Shown: positions 1 through 7,387 of the stretch, piece after piece
Layout: the number at the start of each line of letters is the position of its first letter
Numbering within the stretch: position 1 is the first letter of the stretch
Assembly (NCBI RefSeq): GCF_003261235.1
Contig: NZ_CP030085.1
Location: 1,283,454-1,347,453, forward strand
DNA: 64,000 nucleotides
Source: Polynucleobacter paneuropaeus
Lineage (GTDB): Bacteria > Pseudomonadota > Gammaproteobacteria > Burkholderiales > Burkholderiaceae
Direction of reading: 5' to 3'
Translations under genes and position numbers: made by a program
Notes under the pieces: generated by a model
What the model was told of the DNA's origin: nothing
The model's input: only the letters and a program-made list of their open reading frames with translations
Databases searched by the model: none

Positions 1-47
1 ACAGCATAATCGTATATTGACCCCTATTTTGATCAAACCTGTTTTGC

Positions 48-1718
48 ATGAGTAGCCTTCCGCGCCGCCTTCTTGTTACCTCCGCCCTGCCATATGCCAA
101 TGGCCAGATTCATATTGGCCATCTGGTGGAATACGTACAAACCGATATCTGGGTCCGCTTCCAGAGAATGCGGGGGCATGAGGTCCATTATGTAGGGGCT
201 GACGATACCCATGGCACCCCCATCATGCTACGCGCTGAAAAAGAAGGTATCACTCCTAAAGAACTGATTGCCAATGTTTGGAAAGAGCATAAACGGGACT
301 TTGATGATTTCTTAATCTCGTTTGACAACTACTACACCACCGATAGTCCTGAGAACGAAAAACTCTCGCAAAGTATTTATATCAAACTGCGTGATGCCGG
401 TCTAATTGAGAAACGTGCAATCGAGCAAGCTTACGATCCTGTTAAGGAAATGTTTTTACCCGATCGCTTCATCAAGGGTGAATGCCCTAAGTGTGGCGCT
501 AAAGATCAATACGGTGATTCTTGCGAAAAGTGTGGCGCAACCTATTCCCCTGTTGATTTAAAAAACCCTTACTCTGTTGCGAGTGGTGCGACACCAATTA
601 AAAAAGTTTCTGATCACTACTTCTTCAAACTATCTGATCCTCGTTGTGAAAGCTTCTTGCGCGAGTGGACTCAAGTAAAGACACCTCTACAAACAGAAGC
701 ACGCAACAAAATGAAAGAATGGGTTGGCGAAGCCGGAGACAGTAAATTAGGTGACTGGGATATCTCACGCGATGCACCCTACTTTGGTTTTGAAATTCCG
801 GATGCTCCTGGTAAGTACTTCTATGTCTGGCTTGATGCCCCCATTGGCTATTACGCCAGCTTTCTCAACTACTGCCAGCAAAAGGGGCTGAATTTTGAGG
901 AGTGGGTTAAGCCTAACACCACAACCGAGCAGTACCACTTTATCGGTAAAGACATCCTATATTTCCATACCCTCTTTTGGCCAGCGACTCTCCACTTTGC
1001 CGGCTATCGCACCCCAACTAATGTGTTTGCCCATGGCTTCTTAACCGTCGATGGCGAGAAGATGAGTAAGTCACGTGGCACCCTCATCTCTGCACACAGC
1101 GTGATTGAATCAGGCTTCAATCCAGAATGGTTCCGGTATTACTTTGCGACCAAACTCAATGACAGCATGGAAGATTTAGATCTGAACTTGCAAGACTTCG
1201 TTGCGCGTGTCAATAGCGACCTCCTCGGTAAGTACATCAATATTGCAAGTCGTAGCGCGGGCTTCTTAGTGAAGCGATTTGCTGGGGTCGTTTCTGACGA
1301 AGCGATGGATCATCCTTTGCTAACCGAAATTAGAGGAGCGAGTGAAAAAATTGCCGCTCTATATGAAGGTCGCGAGTTTGCAAAAGCATTGCGTAGCGTG
1401 ATGGAGCTTGCCGACAAGGTGAATGCTTTTGTCGATGAGAACAAGCCTTGGGAAATTGCTAAAGATTCTGAACGTGAAGCAGATCTGCAACGCGTCTGTA
1501 GCGTGACTTTAGAAGCATTTCGGGCACTGAGTTTATATCTCAAACCGGTCTTGCCTAAGGTCGCGGAAGGCGTGGAAACTTTTTTATCTCTCAAGCCAAT
1601 GCATTGGGAGGACATCAATACCCCTTTGAGTAGTCAACACCCAATCCAAGCTTATCAACACCTCATGACTCGGGTCGAGCCCACTCAAATTGATAGCCTC
1701 TTGGCAGCAAATCTCTAG
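48..1718 (+). CDS. metG: Methionyl-tRNA synthetase
   Basis: Charges tRNA-Met with methionine in the cytoplasm. The 556-residue protein shows the class I HIGH signature at residues 22-25 and KMSKS at 338-342. A zinc knuckle made of two CxxC pairs (C146/C149 and C159/C162) identifies the MetRS type with an inserted zinc domain. The C-terminal part looks like the alpha-helical anticodon-binding domain. The protein ends there, so it lacks the C-terminal tRNA-binding/dimerisation domain of the longer E. coli enzyme (677 residues). The ATG at 48 gives the expected N-terminus, with the Rossmann strand starting almost at once. Only 47 bases of upstream sequence are in the window, so the promoter cannot be judged. 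Function is certain from the motifs. Confidence 0.97.
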   Translation: MSSLPRRLLVTSALPYANGQIHIGHLVEYVQTDIWVRFQRMRGHEVHYVGADDTHGTPIMLRAEKEGITPKELIANVWKEHKRDFDDFLISFDNYYTTDSPENEKLSQSIYIKLRDAGLIEKRAIEQAYDPVKEMFLPDRFIKGECPKCGAKDQYGDSCEKCGATYSPVDLKNPYSVASGATPIKKVSDHYFFKLSDPRCESFLREWTQVKTPLQTEARNKMKEWVGEAGDSKLGDWDISRDAPYFGFEIPDAPGKYFYVWLDAPIGYYASFLNYCQQKGLNFEEWVKPNTTTEQYHFIGKDILYFHTLFWPATLHFAGYRTPTNVFAHGFLTVDGEKMSKSRGTLISAHSVIESGFNPEWFRYYFATKLNDSMEDLDLNLQDFVARVNSDLLGKYINIASRSAGFLVKRFAGVVSDEAMDHPLLTEIRGASEKIAALYEGREFAKALRSVMELADKVNAFVDENKPWEIAKDSEREADLQRVCSVTLEAFRALSLYLKPVLPKVAEGVETFLSLKPMHWEDINTPLSSQHPIQAYQHLMTRVEPTQIDSLLAANL

Positions 1719-1835
1719 AAGTCGGAAATTGGTCGAGAACGACTAAAAATCGTTAATAATGGTGTTTGTGTGGTCAAAAATCTTTGGCCAATAAAAGTTT
1801 AAGTTATTGATTTGATTGAGAATTTAGGAATTACT

Positions 1836-2024
1836 ATGGCCCGATACGAGTCTGATTTCACCAAGTTTTTAAATGAAATGAAATCTGAGAAGCCTGATCT
1901 TGAGGCAGGACAGCAAGAAGGACGCGCCCTCCTTTGGGATAAAGAACCCCAGAGCGTAGAAGATATGCGCCGCGCCAAAGCTGCGAAATTAAAACAGCGC
2001 GCTTACGTTTATTCGAATGACTGA
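1836..2024 (+). CDS. DUF3460 family small protein
   Basis: A 62-residue charged protein beginning MARYESDF. I recognise it as the DUF3460 family found in Burkholderiales; its function is unknown. I chose the ATG at 1836 over an in-frame ATG at 1812 because the family begins MARYESDF and an AGGA-type ribosome binding site sits about 8 bases upstream. It overlaps the start of scpA by 8 bases, so translational coupling with scpA is likely. It has no signal peptide or membrane segment and is lysine/glutamate rich, probably helical. Confidence 0.8.
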   Translation: MARYESDFTKFLNEMKSEKPDLEAGQQEGRALLWDKEPQSVEDMRRAKAAKLKQRAYVYSND

Positions 2025-2880
2025 ACCCAGCGCAGCACCAGTATCTGAATTACTGGATAGCACCCCTGCAGTAACCGATGGAATGTCAGAGGCGTTTGCC
2101 AAGCTGTATGGCGAACCCCTTTTCAAACTCCCAACCGATCTCTATATTCCGCCAGATGCATTAGAAGTTTTCTTAGAGGCATTTGAAGGTCCGCTTGATT
2201 TATTGCTGTACTTAATTCGTAAGCAGAACTTCAATGTGCTTGATATTCCAATGGCACAGGTTACGCAACAGTATCTGAGCTACATCGACCAAATTCGCCA
2301 TCACAATCTTGAGCTCGCCGCTGAGTATTTATTAATGGCAGCAATGTTGATTGAAATCAAATCGCGCATGTTGCTACCGATGAAAAAAGCCGATAGCGAG
2401 GAAGAAGTAGAAGACCCACGCGCAGAACTCGTGCGGCGTCTACTTGAATATGAGCGTATGAAGCTTGCTGCTCAAGAGCTCGATCAAATCCCGCAACAGG
2501 GTCGTGATTTCCAGATCGCTCATGGACATGTGGATACCACGGTCGCAGTCACTTGGCCTGAAGTCAATTTAGATGATCTACAAATGGCTTGGCGCGATGT
2601 TCTACACCGTGCCACACTCAATCAACACCACACTATCACTCGCGAAGAATTGTCTGTGCGCGACTTCATGACGCGGATTTTGCGTCGCCTGCAAAATACC
2701 CGTTTTGTCGAATTTAGTGAGCTATTTGAGGATGCTATTGCATCTGGCAAAGGTGTACCTGTCGTGATCGTAAACTTTATTGCCATGCTTGAACTCTCAC
2801 GTGAAGCCTTAATTGAGATCACTCAAGCTGAGCCCTACGCCCCTATCTACGTGCGCTTAGCCTATACCCCCAGCGCATGA
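2017..2880 (+). CDS. scpA: Segregation and condensation protein A
   Basis: Kleisin subunit of the SMC-ScpAB condensin complex that compacts and segregates the chromosome. The 287-residue protein carries the family's N-terminal signature FEGPLDLLLYLIRKQ about 50 residues in, followed by a long helical region with an EEEVEDPRAELVRRLLEYE-type linker and a C-terminal winged-helix part. The ATG overlaps the end of the DUF3460 gene. The stop overlaps the panC start (ATGA at 2877-2880), so the three genes look co-translated. The first 45 residues precede the family's conserved block and may be a lineage-specific extension. scpB and smc are not in the window. Confidence 0.93.
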   Translation: MTEPSAAPVSELLDSTPAVTDGMSEAFAKLYGEPLFKLPTDLYIPPDALEVFLEAFEGPLDLLLYLIRKQNFNVLDIPMAQVTQQYLSYIDQIRHHNLELAAEYLLMAAMLIEIKSRMLLPMKKADSEEEVEDPRAELVRRLLEYERMKLAAQELDQIPQQGRDFQIAHGHVDTTVAVTWPEVNLDDLQMAWRDVLHRATLNQHHTITREELSVRDFMTRILRRLQNTRFVEFSELFEDAIASGKGVPVVIVNFIAMLELSREALIEITQAEPYAPIYVRLAYTPSA

Positions 2881-3728
2881 AAATCATTAGCGATATTGGA
2901 GAGTTGCGCGATCAGTTGCGCGGCCAGAATCGGGCCTCTTTTGTACCCACCATGGGCAACCTCCATGAAGGCCATCTTTCCCTCATGCGCTTAGCTCGCC
3001 AACACGGTGATCCGGTAGTAGCCAGCATCTTTGTGAATCGCCTACAGTTTGGGCCCAATGAGGATTTTGATAGCTACCCTCGCACTATGCAGGCAGACAT
3101 TGAGAAGTTGGAGAAAGAAGGTGTCTATGTATTATTTGCGCCTACTGAAAAAGATCTCTATCCCCAGCCTCAAGAGTATCGAGTAGAACCCCCAAACCAA
3201 CTAGGCAACATTCTCGAAGGAGAATTCAGGCCCGGCTTCTTTCAAGGTGTTTGTACAGTAGTGCTTAAACTTTTTTCTTGCGTCCAACCGAAGGTCGCAG
3301 TATTTGGGAAGAAGGACTATCAGCAACTCATGATCATTCGCCAAATGGCAAAACAATTTGCGCTACCAGTAGATATTGTTCCTGCAGAAACTATTCGCGC
3401 CGAAGACGGTCTTGCCCTCTCCTCACGCAATACTTATCTATCAATCGATGAGCGTCGTGAAGCGCCTGAGTTACAAAAACTTCTTCAACAAGTACGCGAG
3501 CAAGTGATCGGGCTTAAACAACAGAGCCCAGAAGAGCTGAAAAAGATTGAGGCTGGCGCGCTTGAGACCCTTACAAAAAGAGGCTGGCGGCCGGACTACA
3601 TTGCCATTCGTCTGCAAAGTGACTTAGCCACTCCTAGCAATACTGCGCTTGATGCCAAAGAGTCTTTAGTTATTCTGACTGCGGCCAAGCTTGGCAAAAC
3701 TCGCCTAATCGATAATCTCGAAATCTAA
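2877..3728 (+). CDS. panC: Pantothenate synthetase (pantoate--beta-alanine ligase)
   Basis: Makes pantothenate from pantoate, beta-alanine and ATP through a pantoyl-adenylate, the last step of vitamin B5 synthesis. The 283-residue protein has the nucleotidyltransferase HIGH-like motif PTMGNLHEGHL at 24-34, the FGKKDYQQL motif near residue 145 and the KMSKS-like SSRN segment after ALAL/GLAL. Length is typical of the family. Its start overlaps the scpA stop. It ends 10 bases before the convergent hydrolase-like gene. panB and panD are not nearby. Confidence 0.96.
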   Translation: MKIISDIGELRDQLRGQNRASFVPTMGNLHEGHLSLMRLARQHGDPVVASIFVNRLQFGPNEDFDSYPRTMQADIEKLEKEGVYVLFAPTEKDLYPQPQEYRVEPPNQLGNILEGEFRPGFFQGVCTVVLKLFSCVQPKVAVFGKKDYQQLMIIRQMAKQFALPVDIVPAETIRAEDGLALSSRNTYLSIDERREAPELQKLLQQVREQVIGLKQQSPEELKKIEAGALETLTKRGWRPDYIAIRLQSDLATPSNTALDAKESLVILTAAKLGKTRLIDNLEI

Positions 3729-3738
3729 ACCCTTTGAA

Positions 3739-4671
3739 TTACAACTCGAAGAATTGTCCAACTGCAAGATGAAGTTCTTGAGCAAGTTCGGCGCCCGTCA
3801 CCTTACCTGCAGCGCCCTTTGCTCTGAGCACCTCAATTTGGCCACCATGGCAAGCTACTGAGAATGAGTTCAAGCTAATCTCAGTGATTTCACCAGGCTT
3901 ACCTTTGACTGAAGCAAAAGTTGGAGCGATATGTTTATGAGCATCGTAGATCTGCACTTTTTGCTCACCAAACCTTGTCCAGGCTCCCGGCGCAGGATTG
4001 CAAGCCCTAATGAGGTTATAGGTTTGATTGATATGGGTTGCCCAATGAATCTTGGCTGCATTTGCGTCAAACCAACCTTCATAGTTAGCCTGGGATTCAT
4101 CTTGAATAACTTCTTGATGTTTGCCAGCCACAATAAGATCAGCAGCCTCTAGTAATGCGCTAAGGCCTAATGGGAAAAGATGATCAAAGTAGATTTGACC
4201 CAAAGTATCGTTTGGTCCGATTGCTACTTCTTTTTGCAAAATGACTGCGCCTTCATCTAAACCATCAGAGGGACGGAAAATGGTTAAGCCCGTTTTCTCT
4301 TCGCCCAACGCAATCGCCCAATTGATGGCGCTGGGACCACGGTACTTTGGCAATAAAGATGGGTGATATTGAATCGTGCCGTGCTTCGGAATTTTGACAA
4401 GCTCCTGAGGTACAAACTGCAATACATATGCCATGACACAGATATCCGCATTGCTATCAATCATGGCCTGAGCAGCTTCAGGACTTTTCAAGGAAGTAAA
4501 TTGCAAAGGAGTGAGGCCTCTCGCTAGAGCAGCCTCTTTAAGGGCTTCAGGCTTACTGGATTTAGGATTATCTGGGGGACAAAAGACCGCAACCAGTTCA
4601 TCGCCCCGATCCAAAAAAGCTTCTAATGCAGCCTTGCCAAAATCTGCACTTCCAATTAAGGCGATGCGCAT
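3739..4671 (-). CDS. 10-formyltetrahydrofolate hydrolase-like formyltransferase-fold enzyme
   Basis: A 310-residue protein of the formyltransferase superfamily. Catalytic residues are H103 in YHPSLLPKYRG (103-112) and D139 in SDGLDEG, 36 residues apart. This matches the H106/D142 pair of the hydrolase domain of 10-formyl-THF dehydrogenase (ALDH1L1). In Met-tRNA formyltransferase the motif is N-x-H-G-S-L-L-P; here the Asn position is Gln and HPSLL replaces HGSLL. The mid-region (LFPLGLSALLEAADLIVAGK, then NYEGWFDANAAKIHW and PAPGAWT) also reads like the ALDH1L1 hydrolase domain. The start codon overlaps the frc1 stop (TGATG at 4671), so it is translationally coupled to a formyl-CoA transferase. 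I infer a role in moving the one-carbon unit of oxalate or formyl-CoA to or from folate. Hydrolase versus transferase activity cannot be decided from sequence. Confidence 0.72.
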   Translation of the reverse strand: MRIALIGSADFGKAALEAFLDRGDELVAVFCPPDNPKSSKPEALKEAALARGLTPLQFTSLKSPEAAQAMIDSNADICVMAYVLQFVPQELVKIPKHGTIQYHPSLLPKYRGPSAINWAIALGEEKTGLTIFRPSDGLDEGAVILQKEVAIGPNDTLGQIYFDHLFPLGLSALLEAADLIVAGKHQEVIQDESQANYEGWFDANAAKIHWATHINQTYNLIRACNPAPGAWTRFGEQKVQIYDAHKHIAPTFASVKGKPGEITEISLNSFSVACHGGQIEVLRAKGAAGKVTGAELAQELHLAVGQFFEL

Positions 4672-5918
4672 CAGATAACCTTGTCGTGACGAAGTTCGAT
4701 TAACTCATCGGTACTATAGCCAAGCTCATTCAAGATTTCATCAGTATGTTCGCCCAGCAATGGGGAGCGAGTCACCTCAGTTTCGCTATCCGATAACTTA
4801 ATGGGATTGCCTACAGTTAAATACTTGCCGCGCACTGGATGATCTACCTCAACCACTGTACCTGTCTCACGCAAAGATGGCTCTTCAGCCAACTCTTTCA
4901 TTGACAGAATTGGGCCGCAAGGAACATCGTATTTATTGAGAATATCCATTGCTTCAAACTTGGTCTTGGTCATTGTCCACTGTTCGATACCACCAAAAAT
5001 ATCCATGAGATGGGGCAAACGGGCAGTAGGGGAAGCAAATTTAGGATCGGTAATCCAATCTTCGCGGCCAATCACTTTGCAAATCGCCTCCCACACAGGA
5101 GCTTGAACCACCACATAGATATAGGAGTTCGGATCGGTTTCCCAACCTTTACATTTCAGAATCCAGCCAGGCTGTCCGCCACCAGAGGCATTACCAGCAC
5201 GAGGTACAGCATTACCAAACTGTCCATTAGGATACTGTGGGTACTCGCGCATTTCACCATTGCGTTCTAAGCGCTGTTGATCACGTAATTTCACACGGCA
5301 GAGATTGAGAACAGCATCTTGCATTGCTGCTAATACTTTTTGACCGCGGCCCGTTTGGGTACGTTGATACAAAGCAGTCACAATGCCGAGCGCTAAATGT
5401 AAACCGGTGCCGCTATCACCGATCTGCGCACCAGTCACCATAGGAGGGCCATCATCAAATCCAGTTGTGGAAGCTGAACCACCAGCACATTGGGCGACGT
5501 TCTCATAGACTTTGCAGTCTTCATAGGGTCCAGGGCCAAAACCTTTAACCGAGGCCATGATCATGCGCGGATTAAGTTCTTGAATACGCTCCCACGAAAA
5601 ACCCATACGATCCAATGCGCCAGGTGCAAAGTTCTCTACCAGCACGTCACACTCTTTAATCAAGCGCTCCAGAATTTCTTTACCCTTTGGAGTTTTGGTA
5701 TTGACAGTGATCGAACGCTTGTTGTGATTGAGCATTGTGAAGTACAAACTGTCTGCATCTGGAATATCGCGGAGTTGACCGCGAGTAGCATCACCCTCAC
5801 CCGATTTTTCCACCTTGATAACGTCAGCACCAAACCAAGCTAATAACTGAGTGCAGGTTGGGCCAGATTGAACATGCGTAAAGTCGAGGATTTTGACCCC
5901 GTCTAATGCTTTTGCCAT
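4671..5918 (-). CDS. frc: Formyl-CoA:oxalate CoA-transferase, second paralogue (Frc1)
   Basis: Class III CoA-transferase expected to move CoA from formyl-CoA to oxalate, or from a related donor. The 415-residue protein aligns along its whole length with E. coli Frc (YfdW) and Oxalobacter Frc. The catalytic aspartate is D168 (GAQIGDSGTG). Residue 48 is Gln, as in YfdW, not the Trp of Oxalobacter. The glycine-rich active-site loop reads SGGGQ where the canonical enzyme has GGGGQ, so substrate or turnover may differ from its neighbour. It is preceded by its own FNR-like palindrome and separated from frc2 by a terminator, so it probably has its own promoter. It is coupled to the downstream formyl-THF hydrolase-like gene. 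Substrate assignment for this copy is less certain than for frc2. Confidence 0.85.
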   Translation of the reverse strand: MAKALDGVKILDFTHVQSGPTCTQLLAWFGADVIKVEKSGEGDATRGQLRDIPDADSLYFTMLNHNKRSITVNTKTPKGKEILERLIKECDVLVENFAPGALDRMGFSWERIQELNPRMIMASVKGFGPGPYEDCKVYENVAQCAGGSASTTGFDDGPPMVTGAQIGDSGTGLHLALGIVTALYQRTQTGRGQKVLAAMQDAVLNLCRVKLRDQQRLERNGEMREYPQYPNGQFGNAVPRAGNASGGGQPGWILKCKGWETDPNSYIYVVVQAPVWEAICKVIGREDWITDPKFASPTARLPHLMDIFGGIEQWTMTKTKFEAMDILNKYDVPCGPILSMKELAEEPSLRETGTVVEVDHPVRGKYLTVGNPIKLSDSETEVTRSPLLGEHTDEILNELGYSTDELIELRHDKVI

Positions 5919-5945
5919 GATTAAAGTCCTAGGAAGATTGAAATT

Positions 5946-5959
5946 TTGAATTAGTTCAA
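5946..5959 (-). promoter_or_regulatory. FNR-type palindrome upstream of frc1
   Basis: A perfect inverted repeat TTGAA-TTAG-TTCAA, centred about 34 bases upstream of the frc1 start. Spacing and half-sites follow the TTGAN-N4-NTCAA pattern of FNR-family operators. It resembles the TTGAC-TTGG-GTCAA palindrome upstream of oxc. I infer it is bound by the Crp/Fnr-family regulator encoded at 9244-9861. Its closeness to the start codon would also suit repression. Confidence 0.45.
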
Positions 5960-6024
5960 TTTTACCAGCGAGAAATCAGGGTGGAATATTGCCTATTTTT
6001 TAGCTAGGGAGAACCCTTAGACGT

Positions 6025-6051
6025 AAAAAAGGCGCCCACTGAGAGCGCCTT
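6025..6051 (-). terminator. Intrinsic terminator after frc2
   Basis: On the minus strand a stem AAGGCGC / GCGCCTT with a nine-base loop is followed by a run of six T. It lies about 20 bases past the frc2 stop and before the frc1 leader, which separates the two transferase genes transcriptionally. Confidence 0.8.
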
Positions 6052-6071
6052 CTGAGACCATTTGAATCTAC

Positions 6072-7322
6072 TTAAACTGCTTTAGCTGCGTGCAGTTTGG
6101 CAATGTCTTCTTTGCCATAACCTAAGTCAGCCAATACCTCATCGGTATGCTCACCTAATACTGGTGATGGCTTTACTTCGATCTCTAAATCAGAGAACTT
6201 GATTGGGCTGCCAATAGTCAAATACTTACCGCGTACTTTGTGATCCACTTCAACGATTGAACCACTCTTACGCAAGTCTGGTGAGTTAGCCAACTCTTTC
6301 ATAGAAAGAACTGGTGCACAAGGAATATCAAACTTACGGAGAATATCCACTGCTTCGTATTTAGTCTTGTCTTTTAACCAGTCTTCAATGGTGGCGAAGA
6401 TGTCAAAAATCTTGTCTTGACGTGCTTCAGCAGTCATGTACGCTGGATCAGTTGCCCACTCTGGTTTACCCAAAGCTTTGGTAATTGGCTCCCATGCATG
6501 GCCTTGAATGGTGAAGTAGATGTACGCATTAGGATCAGTTTCCCAACCTTTACACTTCAAGACCCAACCTGGTTGACCGCCACCGCCAGCGTTACCGCCG
6601 CGTGGCACGACATCAGAGAATGAACCGTGTGGATACTGAGGATACTCTTCCAAGTAACCAATCTTGTCCAAACGCTGCTGATCGCGCAACTTCACACGAC
6701 ACAGATTCAAAACGGCGTCTTGCATTGAGCAAGATACTTTTTGACCTTTACCGGTCTTCTGACGCTGCATCAATGCAGTCAAAATACCAATCGCCAAGTG
6801 CATACCCGTATTGGAGTCGCCCAAAGCAGCAGCAGAAACAGTAGGAGGACCATCCCAGAAACCAGTTGTAGAAGCAGCACCGCCAGCACATTGGGCAACG
6901 TTCTCGTATACCTTCAAGTCCTCGTAAGAGTGGCCATCGCTGAAACCTTTAACAGAAGCCAAAATCATTTTTGGGTTCAACTCCTGAATACGCTTCCAAG
7001 AAAAACCCATGCGATCCAAAGCGCCTGGGCCGAAGTTTTCAACCATGACATCAGATGCTTTGATCATCTTCTCTAAAACTTCTTTACCTTCTGGGGTCTT
7101 GGTATCCAAAGTTAAAGAACGCTTATTACCGTTGAGCATTGTGAAATACAAAGCATCCGCGCCTGGAATGTCGCGTAACTGACTACGAGTCACATCGCCA
7201 GATCCTGGACGCTCTACCTTGATCACATCAGCGCCATAAAAGCCCAACAATTGGGTGCAGGCGGGACCCGCTTGTACGTGGGTGAAGTCGATAATCCGAA
7301 TGCCGTCTAATGGTTTAGTCAT
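6072..7322 (-). CDS. frc: Formyl-CoA:oxalate CoA-transferase (Frc2, canonical copy)
   Basis: Transfers CoA from formyl-CoA to oxalate, giving oxalyl-CoA and formate. The 416-residue length equals E. coli Frc/YfdW and the sequence follows it closely (for example STTGFWDGPP and RDQQRLDKIGYLEEYPQYP). The catalytic aspartate is D169 (ALGDSNTG), the glycine loop is intact GGGGQ, and residue 48 is Gln as in YfdW. It lies 65 bases downstream of oxc on the same strand with a good ribosome binding site (GGAG, reading from 7335), so oxc-frc2 probably form one transcript ending at the terminator at 6025-6051. With Oxc it regenerates formyl-CoA in a cycle. Confidence 0.95.
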   Translation of the reverse strand: MTKPLDGIRIIDFTHVQAGPACTQLLGFYGADVIKVERPGSGDVTRSQLRDIPGADALYFTMLNGNKRSLTLDTKTPEGKEVLEKMIKASDVMVENFGPGALDRMGFSWKRIQELNPKMILASVKGFSDGHSYEDLKVYENVAQCAGGAASTTGFWDGPPTVSAAALGDSNTGMHLAIGILTALMQRQKTGKGQKVSCSMQDAVLNLCRVKLRDQQRLDKIGYLEEYPQYPHGSFSDVVPRGGNAGGGGQPGWVLKCKGWETDPNAYIYFTIQGHAWEPITKALGKPEWATDPAYMTAEARQDKIFDIFATIEDWLKDKTKYEAVDILRKFDIPCAPVLSMKELANSPDLRKSGSIVEVDHKVRGKYLTIGSPIKFSDLEIEVKPSPVLGEHTDEVLADLGYGKEDIAKLHAAKAV

Positions 7323-7387
7323 GTTTGTTTCTCCTTAAAGTATTACTTAATGTAGCTAGTCAATATTACTGATCAATTACTGTTGGC

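Noticed and set aside
1719..1835. A terminator between metG and the DUF3460 gene.
   Set aside because: Only weak, imperfect complementarity (TGGTCA/TGGCCA) without a T run.
3739..4671. Call as housekeeping methionyl-tRNA formyltransferase (fmt).
   Set aside because: The catalytic block reads YHPSLLPKYRG, not N-x-H-G-S-L-L-P, and the sequence after it follows the ALDH1L1 hydrolase domain. The gene is also coupled to frc1 rather than to def.
4671..7322. Recent tandem duplication of frc.
   Set aside because: The two proteins differ at many positions across their whole length, including the active-site loop, and there is no repeated nucleotide stretch at the borders, so the duplication is old or the copies were acquired separately.
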